From: Armillaria gallica
Lineage: Eukaryota > Basidiomycota > Agaricomycetes > Agaricales > Physalacriaceae
Assembly: GCA_037576215.1 (NCBI GenBank)
Contig: JBANDB010000007.1
Span: 5,859,001-5,923,000, forward strand
Length of the DNA: 64,000 nucleotides
Direction of reading: 5' to 3'
This document shows, piece by piece, positions 1 to 11,174 of the stretch. A program made the position numbers and the translations under genes. A model generated the notes under the pieces. The model searched no databases. It was not told the DNA's origin and was given only the letters and a program-made list of their open reading frames with translations. The number at the start of each line of letters is the position of its first letter. The first letter of the stretch is position 1.

Positions 1-99
1 CTGACTCGATAGGGCTCTAGGGAGAGCCTCCAAAGTTTGCAAAGAGTCGGGCAGTGTGGGTATATGCATGACCAGAGGCTCTGGAAAATTACACGATGA

Positions 100-300
100 G
101 ATATCTCGTGAACCGGAGTAGATACTGGTGACAACGAAATGGAAGGAAGCTGCGGAAGAGGAGGATTCGTGAAGCTAGGGTGTAAACTGGCGTTGAGCAC
201 GCACTAATGGTACGCTATACCGATACTTTGCAGGATTATCTCAATCAGCTCTACAGGTATCACCATCCGCCATGATCGATATTTTGGAGTTTGAGCGACC
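100..300 (-). pseudogene. F-box-like relic (N-terminal part)
   Basis: Read on the minus strand, the segment near 180-275 gives VIPVELIEIILQSIG, which is the opening helix of an F-box-like domain, and then runs into a stop. The same motif with the same flanks recurs at 21.6-21.9, 59.5-59.6, 62.0-62.3 and 63.2-63.4 kb. F-box proteins normally link a substrate to an SCF ubiquitin ligase, but this copy has stops soon after the motif and is a relic. The flank at about 660-1130 matches the flanks at 22.0-22.6 and 63.4-64.0 kb, so the repeated unit is longer than the coding remnant. Confidence 0.5.
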
Positions 301-1141
301 CCGTTCGCCTGACGACTTTTATGGCGGACTATGCCAATACTTTATCTCTCTCATCGCATCTCCGTGTGTCGAACCTTGACTGAAGACCTGGATGCTCTGG
401 CTTGGTGACGATTCCAGCATCTCGGACAAGCAGCAAACACATCTACCTGGATACCAGGGTACGGAGAAGAAAAAGATGACTCTCGGAGGTATGCCACTTT
501 TACGTCTTCGAATAGCGACTATGTTAAGTTGCTCCTTCAGAATGATATATCGTAACCGAGTTCATACCCTGGCGGACTGTCCCTGTCCGGTGACAATTCA
601 ATGCAACGCGGAATGGAGCATAGGTCTTCCGTCATCTTGTATTCAAGTCTTTTCCTGAACACAACGACACTCGTCCGTTGTATTTGTGGTCCGATTATCC
701 CAATACCAACCTGTCTCTTTCCCTCTTATAGTCCAGAGATCTGCTTAGATGAGTGCCAAGTCCATTGAAGATGGCTTATTGGAAGAGCGTGGTATCAGAT
801 TGTGTACCCAACGGCGGAGTATATATGTCTTCCTCCAATTCTAAGGGACCCATAGGTATCGTAAGCCATGTCCTACAGATTCAGAACATTGTCTAACTGC
901 TCGTCTAGTGCCGTGACCAAACCAACCGACTTCAAGCCTTCCTTAGAGCCGTCGCTGTACTTGGAAAGGACGGCTTGGGCCGAGTGTTGAGAGGATGGTC
1001 AGTGACTCGAAGGATTTGTAGTGGCTTTTGGCATTGAGGAGAGACGTGATTGTAGATGGCGCAATGATAAGCTGGACGGTAGTTCTCGGCAGCTCCTTGC
1101 CTAACGACAACTGAAACTCTTTTTCCATCGAAATCCTTGCT

Positions 1142-1900
1142 TTGACATCATACAATGCAACGACTCTCTGTCAAACGCCTAGAAAGTATCATTGTCGAGA
1201 GCTGGCATCTTTTGCTGGACAGGCGAGACCGTGTTCATTTAATGAAGACATTTCCCCTTGTTTGTCGATTCTGGCTGTGTGCATATCACCACATCTCATT
1301 CATCAACATGTCATGCTCATATGTCAACCGCTATCTCTGATTTATTTCCTGGAAAAGGAACAGTGCTGTCTATTTCGCGTGGATGACTCCAAGCAGTCTG
1401 TTCCAATCATATCCTTCCGCTGCCGCTCCATGACTGCAATGATATCTCACCAAAAGCACTCTAATCTCAGCGAGCCTCTCCCGTTTCTTTATCACCATCT
1501 CCGTAGGGTGTCGTTCATCTTCGAAGGCCTACCGGTGCAACCAAGAACAATCCAGCTCTGGAGTAGGCTGCCATCTAGCGACGACAAGACGGAGATCATC
1601 CTTGTCTTTCAACGAAGCGGTCCTACGAAGATGATGTTTTTTTAATTTTCATGTCGCTCATTGTGCACAAGCTCACCATCGAAGGGGCCAACTCTGCTTT
1701 TGTGTTTATCGACGAGTGGGGATGTCCCATTCTTGAGACCTCATAATGGATGCCATCGTTGACTCAGAAGCGTGGTTCAGCATCGGCGTGTACATCCGGC
1801 CTCCGCCAAACACTAAGGAGGAAGACTACTTGAAGAGGACATCCGAATCAAAGCCGGAAGTCAACGTCGAGAGCCGCAAGGAGCTCAATCTATAATGGCA
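1142..1900 (+). pseudogene. F-box-like gene relic
   Basis: The plus-strand frame from 1155 reads like an F-box region: a stretch with LESIIVESW, then RDRVHLMKTFPLVCRFW, which resembles the 'LVCRxW' end of fungal F-box domains. A second frame (1142-1645) continues with leucine-rich text and stops at 1645, with further open stretches to about 1900. A diverged copy lies at 38.09-38.83 kb, where a similar HLMKTFP / SLVCQF context is visible. Frame changes and stops suggest decay. The role of the intact family would be ubiquitin ligase substrate recognition; which substrate cannot be said. Confidence 0.45.
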
Positions 1901-2746
1901 CATTCTGGGTAGTTGGAATACAAGTTGGATCTCCTGGGTTATTAGGTGATGACTGTAGAAGAGGGATTTGCGTACTCTATTTTAATGCATATTCACGTTT
2001 ATCCGCAAAGGAGTGTATGCGAGCACTGGTATATTGCGGCATGTATGCGGAGGTGATCCTCCTCTAAAGTGCTGTGGACTGCTAGAATGCATATGCATAA
2101 CGCAAGGAGGTACGAAGGATGATTGGGATACAAAAACGTGGTGGCATGAGAGGTGGAGAAGAGCTCAAGGAGGGTACATTGGCCAGAATTCAAAGCCTGC
2201 AAGAGCAGAAGATGTCGGTGCCCTTGTACTAAGATAACATGGTTAATGGTACTGGAATCTGCCAGACTTGATTCGATACTGTGTGATCGTGTAAACCAGC
2301 TGTTTCTTTACCATTGAATGAGCATACATCTGTGTTTTTACCATCATGATCGTCTTTGCTGTCTTCGACCTCGAGCGCATATGGTTCTTACGCTCGTTTA
2401 TAAATATGATAGGGATTAACAATGGGATTCCATACTACATAACATCGTTACTGATTGGTAGTGCTGCCAGTAATTTTCTGATGGTCCGGCAGACTCACTT
2501 GCCTTCTACAGCTGTTATTGCCGAGTCGATTCTCAACGTGTATCGTTTGCTACATCTTCTTATGATAGATGACCAGAATTCAAGAACTCCTGGAATTTTG
2601 GATGTGCCTCAATCTATCCTCAATGAGCCCAGGAGGTCATTCATGGTGACAAACTTCAACGTACCCGTGGATATTCCAATGGGTTGGGTACTCCATCACT
2701 ATGGCATTGTTAGTGCAGGAATCTAAAGTATCCAAGGGAAACCGGC
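1900..2746. repeat. 3' flank of the DUF6535 unit, no gene seen
   Basis: No convincing coding region is visible. The stretch at about 2520-2660 is clearly related to 22710-22850 and 39950-40020, that is, to the sequence just past the stop codon of each of the three DUF6535 genes. The duplicated unit therefore extends past the genes. Confidence 0.5.
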
Positions 2747-5372
2747 TTACTTAGACGAACCGGGAGAATATATATCAAGCAGCCACGGCAGCTGGTTTAC
2801 TTCCATGTATGCCCATTTATCATACTGCGGCACAGACTCGTTGACGGCAATACCATACTCCTGTAACTGCTCTTGCAATTTTTTGATCACAACGATGGCC
2901 AGGACACGTTTGAGAAAGGTCCATTGGCAGAATTTCTCTCCTGATGCCCACCGTATTAATCTCAAAACACACTCTTGCCAAGGCGCACAGAAATGGCCGG
3001 AATAGTCTTGCACCCACACATAGAGGATGCGCTCATGGTGTCCGTTAATGAGAAGCCACATCACATTAACGAGTGTGTCGATATCCGGCTGAATTGATTT
3101 GTCTATCATATAATGCAAATGTTCCAGCGTCCTCGTGCCAGTATCACTGTCTGCCTCTGAATCGACAGCTAGCTCCATCTGTTCTGATACGGTTTGAATC
3201 CAGTGAGATTGGCGTGGGTTAAAAATTAACAATATCCTGCATGCCAATGCTTCCATATCGACATCAAAAGCTTCGCTACAGCGCTGGGAGCGAAGCAAGG
3301 AGAGACGGATAGTGTAGGTTTCTAGAATCTTGTCTAGCATTGCAGGAGAATGATGGATGATGAGAGCAATGCCGGTCATAATGACAAGAGCAGTTCCAAT
3401 TATCTCCATTAGATCCGAGGCATGCGATGAGTCGAGCAATATCTGATGTATCCGAGGGATAAGTGAAAGCATGATGCCAAGGTGGGTAGCAGTGCGGATA
3501 GTACTAGAGGTTTGAGTCCGATCATACCCCCAGCAACCCAATAATTTGTCGCAAATGTGCCCCCTCATCTCATCTGTAGGGTTGTCGATAGTGGTGGGGT
3601 CCTCGCGCTCACCTGTAGTTGAGGGACTCGCAAGGATTTTCATAAGCTCAAGCTCTAATGCCAGAGCAATATGGCTGAGGGGTGGGGAGGAGATGGTGAT
3701 GTCGAGTAGTATCTTCCACACCTCTGGATGTAAGGTGAGGGAAGAGCATTGCGGGCCTTGAAGAATTCCGAGAACAGAAGTTGATGCTTTCTCGGTAGTG
3801 ATCACAGACAGCACCATTGTTAGTTGCTCATCGAAGGATTTATCCATCGGATCACCGCTAAGAACCCACAACGCTCTACTGTAGACCTCCAATTCTACCA
3901 GTTCACTTTCAGTGTCATGAGATGACAAAAGTGCTTTTATGGGCTCTATCTGTTGGCGCAGAGACATCACAGATGCGGATACATATTTATCTGGAAGGCA
4001 TTTCACAGTGTCAAGTGTCATCCCAGAAATGGCTTGCAGCACACTTTGGTGCACCGATGCGTTAGAGGTGGAGGAATGCAGCCATTGTAGCGATTGCGCA
4101 TCAGTCATCGTGGCATATTGCCGAATATGATTGTCCTCGATTTCTTTCAGAGTGGGAACCTTTTGGTGAAAAGGGATTGAACTCTCCTGCCCTTCCTGCT
4201 TCCATGCTTCCAGCATTTGCCGGTGCCTGGTTAGGTAATAACAGCGTGCGCGACCAAACATGTGGGTATACGGATAGTGTCGCACGAAGACGATACAGTA
4301 TCGGATAGATGGAATAATATAGCTGTTCCCGTATCGACACAGATGGTGGATGTATTGATACAGATGGTGGATGTAAATTGTTAACGGGACCTTGTACGGA
4401 CAGTAGGGATACACGAGGGGGAGGATTAGGGCTATAACATAGGCCATGAACGTGGCTGCACCAATAATAGATATTAGCCAGGCCACTTTCATGCCCAAAG
4501 AGAAGAGGAAGATAGCGAGGCCAGCGAAAAAGAATGCCAGCGATACATGAAGGAGAACTGGAAGCAAGCCGATGATCATCGGTACCTGCCACGTCTGTAG
4601 TCCAGCATATCGCAAATGTCGGATTCTGGCACGATCGCGTGCCGAGCTGTCGGAGACAATGGCAACGTATTGGTGCAGCCATTGTTTGACCAAAATGGCC
4701 ACTAGGGCAGTGACGAGACTGAGCGTCAAGCTCATGAACCACAAGCTGTTCATCCACTCATCAGAACAGCTGGGAGAAAAGAAGGCAGTAGGGGAGGAAG
4801 GAATAGAGATTTGGGAGCCGTTCGACACGGTAGCCTTGAGGATTTTGAAGAGAAGGCGCATGGATGCCTCGTTGTAATCTGGCTGCATGTTTTGTGATGT
4901 TTGGACCACGAATGTTGTTAGTACCGCAGAGAAAAGACCAGCCTATATTATTATCATTAGACTTGAGCCCGACTTTTCAAAGGAAACGTGAGACGCACAA
5001 AAACAAGTAAGACATCAATGGTATCCCGCCACTCTGCCAACATATTGGCATCAAAATCGGCCGCTTCTTCAAGGTAGATAGGCCATATTCGTGCATTGGC
5101 GGACATTTCTTGGCCATGAGGATCGGGAGGGTAGTGGGCCTTATAGTCGTGCGGAGTAACACCTGAAGTCATTTGAATACCACAGCAGAAAAGTTGAAGT
5201 AACCGAACACACCGACTCCCCCAAAATAGAGCTGATTCTTCCTCAGACCAAAAAAGATCCCACTTGGACCGTTGTATTGGGAATGAGCGCGTTCACCGGC
5301 AGCCGCTGCAGGGGCACGAGTCTCACCCACAGGTGGATGAGGTGGGACCCAGGTGCTCTGAGAAAAGCTCAT
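2747..5372 (-). CDS. DUF6535 domain membrane protein, copy D1 (839 aa model)
   Basis: Three exons fit canonical GT-AG introns: 5372-5213, 5162-4999 and 4942-2747. They join to an open frame of 839 residues. Exon 1 ends in FFGLRKNQLYFGGVG and exon 2 carries YPPDPHGQEMSANARIW and DTIDVLLVF. Exon 3 begins AGLFSAVLTTFVVQTSQ and then holds the family core: WMNSLWFMSLTLSLVTALVA, the WLHQY motif, SDSSARDRARIRHLRYAGLQ, and two or three further membrane segments up to PYCPYKVPLT. This N-terminal layout is that of DUF6535 proteins of Agaricomycetes, whose function is unknown. The remaining roughly 500 residues look soluble and helical and have no recognised motif. No stop or frameshift is seen. The start was chosen because the first ATG gives an exon whose 3' end matches D2 and D3. 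D1 is the closest to an ordinary gene in the left third of the window. Confidence 0.88.
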
Positions 5373-5908
5373 AACGTATCAGCTGAAAAACCAGGCGGTT
5401 AAGCTGCCATCCAACGGTTGACGACAACAGAGCTCACTGTCAATGGCGATGGTAGCTGTCAAGGAAGAACATGCGCTTATCGCATGTTTGAACACAGCAC
5501 TGTGTTTTAATGATGCCGAAGAGATCCATCAACGGTCCGATACCTTCTAAAGATAACCAAAGGAACTCGAAAGGTGTGAGGCAAGTGCCATTCGTGAGAT
5601 TATATCCAGCAGATATAATTCACTCTAGAAACCTCAATGGGCAGTCGTCACAACGTCTTTAAGGAGCCAAAGCAAAGCCACAGAAAAGAAAAACGGAAGG
5701 CTCGGAAGAGTAGCAGCCGATGAAGAGATAATTCAGGTAAGTCATAAGACGTCCGAGTAGACTTGTGTGTCTCGCAAGCAAGAGCTTAGACGGTCAGGGT
5801 TATGAGTACGGTCCGAGGCCTCCAGGCGAAGCCTACAACTTCTGCCGCGCCATCTCCCGCTAGTCCTGTGACAGTCCCTTCTATGTGGCAAGCCGACGAT
5901 AGAAGGTC
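5373..5908. other. Upstream region of D1, no gene seen
   Basis: No supported coding region. It presumably contains the promoter of D1, but no clear TATA box was found. A sequence near 5785-5825 (a run ending in ggtccgaggcctcc) recurs at about 12910 and 36450-36490 and appears to mark an edge of a repeat unit. Confidence 0.35.
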
Positions 5909-6369
5909 CTGGCTTTCTGAGTTTAAATTTGGCAGGCGCTACAGTTTCGCTCGAAAAGGCTATGATCGAAGTTTCGCGTGGCGAGTTCATAGTGCCGGAC
6001 ACTCTTCAGACTCATATCAGAGCGTGTAAGAACCTGGAAAGAATGTTGAGTGCAACTAATTACTCATACTTCTATATTATCGAGTTTTTCCCCACTTCAA
6101 ATCGGCCCAATTCATGGTACAAACATTTATTTCAGGATTTGGGGTGCCTTCATGGTTATCTCTCACAATGCAGAGAGATGTCGCGAAAAAAAGTTATGAT
6201 AGTGAGTTTAGCGTTTTTATTGGTCATTCCAGCAAATACATATGCCTCGGGCGTATAAATACCACATCGAACGTCGAGATAACGCTTTGCGCATGCCACG
6301 CGAAACCCGATCATAACCTTTTTGGGCCAAAGCTGTAGCGCCTGCCAAATTTAAACTCAGAAAGACCAG
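5909..6369. mobile_element. Inverted-repeat element (MITE or foldback), about 461 bp
   Basis: The left end (5909-5990) and the right end (6291-6369) are imperfect inverted copies of one another over roughly 75-80 bp. Both contain the core gagtttaaatttggcaggcg followed by ctacag and a conserved GATCG / TTTCGCGTGGC stretch. Read outward, both arms encode the same chance peptide (SEFKFGRRYSF). The interior of about 300 bp has no coding capacity for a transposase. No convincing target-site duplication was found, so the superfamily is not assigned. It lies just upstream of R1 and may have inserted into it. Confidence 0.6.
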
Positions 6370-6379
6370 ACTGTATATC

Positions 6380-7640
6380 GACAGCTTGCTTCATATACAG
6401 GATGGTAACGAGACTAATCTCCCGCGTCCTGTGCATGACCATTACCGTTTGATGGTACTTGGCCTTATAATTTTTTGCGGCGACCACATCGAGACACAGA
6501 GTCCTCAAGTGTGTATTACCATTACCGGAATACCGTTCCTCCTGGCAGCCGCCCAAAACTTCAAGATCAAGACCACGCTGACAAGGAGGACTTTAATGTG
6601 GTATTGATGTCTGGTGTACGAGGCATAGTCAGAGGTCTGTTTACCTGCATCCCTGCCAGTGATGATATGATGTCTATTGAGCTCTCGCAAGTGTAGGGGG
6701 CGAAAGCATCGTGTACTTGTTGTGGAGGGCAGGTCTCAGGCCTCAGCGCTTCAGCTTCAAGCTTCAAGCCTCAAGCTTCAAGCTCAAGCTCAAGTCTTGA
6801 GCAATGTCGGCGACCGTGTGTCAAAACATTTTTTTTGCTTCAGGACGATGTATTGACATCCCGCCAAGTACCGGGTGCAGGTCAGAGGAAGGATTGAAGG
6901 AGATGGCAGTGATGGAGGAGACGGCGACATGGACGGTAAGTTCCGCCAGTTTCCTGAACAACAAGGAGCCTCGACCCCTCCTTAGCTCGATCTCACTCCC
7001 TAATTTCATTCCTTGGACAACTGCCAAACATAAGGTTTTTGCGGATGTCCTTCGAATATGAGAAACCAGCGCCGTTGGGGGAAATTTGTCTCAACACCAT
7101 GTATGAACATCGGGTCATACTAACAAAGAGGCATTTTTTGGTACGTTGTATACCCCCACTGCTACCAAGGCTTCCACTCTAACCGTGACTCAGGCGGAGA
7201 TGAGGACGACATCGGACAAGCAGCTCGGTATTCCTCTAATTGACGTTCGTTTTCATATGCTCACTTCGCCTTGGCAGCGATGTACGGCTACGCATCTCAA
7301 CAAGCGCCTTTCCTGCAAATTTCTTTTTGTGATCGTACGATAGATATACATACAATGTTGTCTGGTTGTACGCAAAGAGCCGCGATCGCACCAGTGCACG
7401 CTTGTGGCTGTACACTATTCAATCCACGTTTACTCGACACGATGCAGGGCTAGCCCGAATTCGAAGCAAGATGGAAGGAAGGCATCGGTATGTCGTAAGA
7501 TCTCGACGACAACAAAAGCATAGTACTCTGGCGTGTGTCGTGTACTTGCTCACTGAAATAATATCCTCTCTAGCGACCAAGCATCGTCGGATTCCAACAA
7601 GACCTTCCTGTCTAAGACGATGAGCTAGAGTTTTGGCAGT
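6380..7640 (+). pseudogene. R-family multi-exon gene relic, copy R1
   Basis: This is one of four or five decayed copies of a gene family that I do not recognise. An exon ending near 6631 encodes RPKLQDQDHADKEDFNVVLM, which is near-identical to exons in R2 (about 9035) and R4 (about 49880). The next exon carries MMSIELSQV followed by a stop, where R2 is open. A later exon near 6870-6940 encodes SEEGLKEMAVMEETA, shared with R3. The region 7130-7500 matches 37597-37980 in R3. A TCAAGC-rich simple repeat lies at about 6755-6800. Stops in conserved positions make this a pseudogene. Confidence 0.5.
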
Positions 7641-8510
7641 CAGCGGCTAAAATGAACCATAAGATCTCTGAGAGCATCCGATTAATGGGAAAGGTTTAGA
7701 TAGAGGCGACAATGCAGTAACCCTTTTCAGCGGTCCCGGCCACCGGTCAAGCTGCAAGTCTGTAACACCTTATTGAGGTTTCGTGAGTTTTAAAGGCCTG
7801 GCACCAACTGTATAATGGCACTCCAGCATGATGCCACCCGAAGCCAACAAATCTAAAAGCTCATCGATCGACCGAGAAGAAGTGTTATCCCTTCCATTGG
7901 ACGGGAATTTCGAGAGGAAAACCATCCTGCGACCGTCGCAAGGCGCATTTGATGACCCACGCACCAACAAGATCCCCATGCTTATGAAATTTGAAAGATG
8001 TCGAGGACATAAGAATTAGCATTCAGTGGATTGTAATATTATTTCTTGCTGGTGCATTGACTCCCATGTGGCGTGGAAAGAGACAAAAGACCTCTGAGAG
8101 CCTAGTTAGTTGAACAGATGATAGTTAGAGCTTGCCGAGCTTGTCAGGGCTAAGGACACAAAATACGACAGGGTTCGATGTGTAAGCACTGACTCTGGTT
8201 ATCCGCCCGGGGATTCGATTGTCAAGGATCTTCTGGGCCCTTTGCTGTAGAATCATATCGGCTTCGAAGATGGATAGGTCTAGAGTTGTTACTATAAGAA
8301 ATGGGACAAGCATGGGTGAATGGAATAACCTACTTCGAATCTCAGGCTCAAATTTCAAGATCATTGAATACCTCACGCTATTTTGACAGGCCTTCTTCCA
8401 TCAACTGTTCCTTTCATAGTCCCCAAAATTCGCTTTCTTCTGATTCATCGTGATATTCAATCTTGAAGCTTGAAGAGTCATGCGAAGGTGAGAATATACA
8501 TCTACGAAGC
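7640..8510. other. Interval with no supported gene
   Basis: Short open frames on both strands show no family resemblance, no matching paralog in this window and no convincing splice structure. No repeat was recognised here. Confidence 0.4.
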
Positions 8511-9530
8511 TTTAGCGCCCGAAGTCACATCAAACCTGACATTTGTACACCTCAAATAGTTTACATCCCACGATTTAGGAGGAATAATTTCTTGGTTTGA
8601 ACGGCATGTGGCGCATTCTTGGCGCTGTAACCTAGCGAAGCACGGTCAGTCATGAATATTGTATAAAGAAGGGTGCTGTGTCACGGTTCATCAGACCTCT
8701 TACCCTTTGTCACTTTTCCTTACCACTCTACTTTATCCCGAGATCGTGCCCATGCTGGTGTAGTATGCGTCACAAAGCACGGCACTGGTTTATCGCGAGA
8801 TGGACGTTGATGCCCAAAATAAGAAAACTCGGATACGGCCGAGTCTAAGCCGAGTTGTCCTTTTCTTCTCCCAGTCTCTCGCCGCCACCACCGCTAGCTC
8901 TTTCCATCGTTCCATTCCTCCTTTTCACCAACGATTTCCAAGGCTCTTCAAGATTATTCTGGCCTTCTTCTTGATGCCCTGTAAGTATTCTGGCGCCTGC
9001 TGAAGGTGGTATATCTAACGTTCATTCCAGCCGCCCGAAACCTAGGCCTCGAGATCAAGACCGTGCTGACAAGGAGAACTTTAATATGGTATTGATATCT
9101 GGCGTACGGTGCATGGATTCAGAGGTCCGTTTACTCGCTGAGTGATACATTTTCTCTAACCCTCCTTCCGCAGCATACTCTTCCTTACCAGGTCTCATCA
9201 ACATCTGAATCGACAATGGTCTGGCAGACCTGCAACCCTTCCAGCGATGGCATGGTGCCTATTGAGCTCTCGCAAGTGGAAGGGCCGAACTCGAGAGGAC
9301 GACAGCATCGCATACTTGTTGTGGAGGGTAGGACATCGTCGTCGTTCTCAACCAATGGGGAAACATGCGAGAGGGTAAGGTCGCCCACTTCTCGCTTACG
9401 CTCAAAGGTGCTCACTCTCCCTAGAGATATTGATCTCTCTGATCAGCACGGCGGTAGCATTGAGGAGCACTATACGGTGCCGCCGAATTCCTCCGACGTC
9501 GATGCCTAGTAGCATCATCCGGCGAGCAGG
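8510..9530 (+). pseudogene. R-family multi-exon gene, copy R2 (start codon apparently lost)
   Basis: The upstream part (8510-8700) matches 49375-49570 in front of R4, so promoter and gene were copied together. The second exon encodes RPKPRPRDQDRADKENFNMV. An intron ending CCGCAG at about 9173 leads into an open exon HTLPYQVSSTSESTMVWQTC through IELSQVEGPNSRG and ILVVEGRTSSSFS to GETCER. A GTAAGG...CCTAG intron then joins to DIDLSDQHGGSIEEHYTV and DVDA, ending in TAG at 9507-9509. This is the most complete coding version of the family. The position of the R4 initiator ATG reads ATT here, so translation may not start normally. The function is unknown and no domain was recognised. Confidence 0.5.
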
Positions 9531-11170
9531 CCCTAGGATGCGACGGTCAGAACAAAGAGCTGCAGGAAGGAGAATGACCACGGACGTGTCGGGAATGGTA
9601 AGTTAACTCGCATCCACCCAATGTCCGGGGTATTCACCTGTGTCGGTCTTAGCTCTTGGCTATCTATGTCTCTGGGTTTGCTTGGATCTACCGCGGCAAG
9701 ATGGTGAGCGGGAAAAGTCAATACCAAACAGCCAGTGATTCGGCTCGACGTACGTACTTCCTGTGTCGAGATCTCCAATCTTGTGGGTCTCGGTGTATCC
9801 TTAAAGTTCTTGGATGTTGACCAGTAGTTCGGTGGCGGCTCTCTGTACACAACCGTCACCGAGTCGACGAGGCGCAGGTGAAAGTCCTTCTATAAACAGG
9901 CGTCGGCACCGTCTGATGGAGTCACCGACGGGAACGTCCCAAGAGAAACATCCCACCTCGTTCATCTTAGACACGAGAAACATGGACCCATAGGCGCCCT
10001 CGTTCGTGTTTCAGATCTGTCTGTACAATCTCATCTCAATATGAACTATTGTAGATCACGGCATAGAAGAACCGGCGGGGCGGTTGAACTCGATTCCGAT
10101 GAACAACAGAAGAATCCCTACGAATGCTTGGCTTCAATTTCGATTCCCGAGACGCATCTCTCAGCCTTGGCATGGACACATCAGAGAGGATGATAACGTG
10201 CACGCAAGAGCTGAGATCCATGGGCACTCTCCTCCAGTTAGGCGGGCTGGCACCCTCCAAACTCGGTGCCATTCCCCAATGCACCATCTATCAAGCACGG
10301 TGGATAAACACGCGCCTTTGCCTGACGTGCAAGAAACTACATCCTGCCCTCCCGCTTTATCTCCGTCTCGTTCACGACAAACATGGACCCATATCGCATT
10401 GCCATTCCGTGTTTCCGATCTATACAAGTATCGCGGTTGAACTCCGTTCCGAATTCCAGTACGCGAGAAATATATCTCCCACCCACCTCTTTCGTCTTAA
10501 GGCACTCATAAGCAGGTACGTCCTAGCTCTGAATACCAAATTTGAGCTAGAACGCTCTGCTGGTCAGGGATACAAGCAAAGTTTGTCGCCCTCTCACCAG
10601 TGATGTGTTTACGAGCTTGGGACTCGTTATCTCTCCCAGTGCACCATATCTGGGTTCCTGGTACACATGCCGAATCGGATATCCCACTCCATTCTACCTG
10701 AACACGACAAACATTCCATATGTCAGATCTTGTTGGCTTCCGACCTCTACTGAAAGAAACATACAATACGAGCCAAGGGAATCGAACCCCGTATCTTCCC
10801 GCTCTCCTCTCCCTACATCGCGGAACTGTACCACTGGAAAGGGTATCGACACGTTGGGTAGGAGTTACACAAATGTGTAGACTCAGCACTTTTCCCAAAC
10901 AAAAGTGTTCCCTGTCAAGCGCGGTGCATATAGCATCAGCCCTGCTTCTTGATGCCAAGTGAACAGCAGAACAACGTCTGCTTCCCCACATCCAAGCCGA
11001 CTCGCTGCTGTGGGGGGACAATGATCAGCCGGAGGGGCGGATGTCTAATCTGGAGGATCTGCAAAAGTGGCATGTGATCAGGAGAGGTAGACCTACGAGT
11101 GTCAACTAGAGGCATATTCGACGTGATGCATGCCGTGCTGGGCTAGTATGTAGGCAGGGAGCCGTCGCGT
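9530..11170. repeat. Short scrambled repeats, no supported gene
   Basis: Short segments recur within the interval. A stretch with aacatggaccca appears at about 9978 and 10380, and gcggttgaactc appears at about 10080 and 10433, each followed by related sequence. The open frames on both strands overlap one another and include a tRNA-like patch, which argues against coding. I see fragments of an older repeat rather than a gene. Confidence 0.35.
10771..10850 (-). other. tRNA-like relic (A-box-like and B-box motifs)
   Basis: On the minus strand, 10790-10778 reads GGGTTCGATTCCC, which contains a perfect RNA polymerase III B-box / T-arm. About 45 bases upstream on the same strand lies CCAGTGGTAC, which resembles the end of an A-box / D-arm. 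The 5' and 3' acceptor strands do not pair, and no convincing five-base-pair anticodon stem was found. It is therefore a tRNA relic or tRNA-derived SINE head rather than a functional tRNA, or a chance match. Confidence 0.3.
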
Positions 11171-11174
11171 TCTT

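Noticed and set aside
4101..4757. 218-residue minus-strand frame inside D1
   Set aside because: It is an alternative frame of the DUF6535 core; the same shadow appears in D2 and D3 because the underlying codons are conserved.
10506..11021. 171-residue open frame on the minus strand
   Set aside because: It overlaps the tRNA-like relic and opposing frames, has no splice context and no paralog, and its text does not resemble a known domain.
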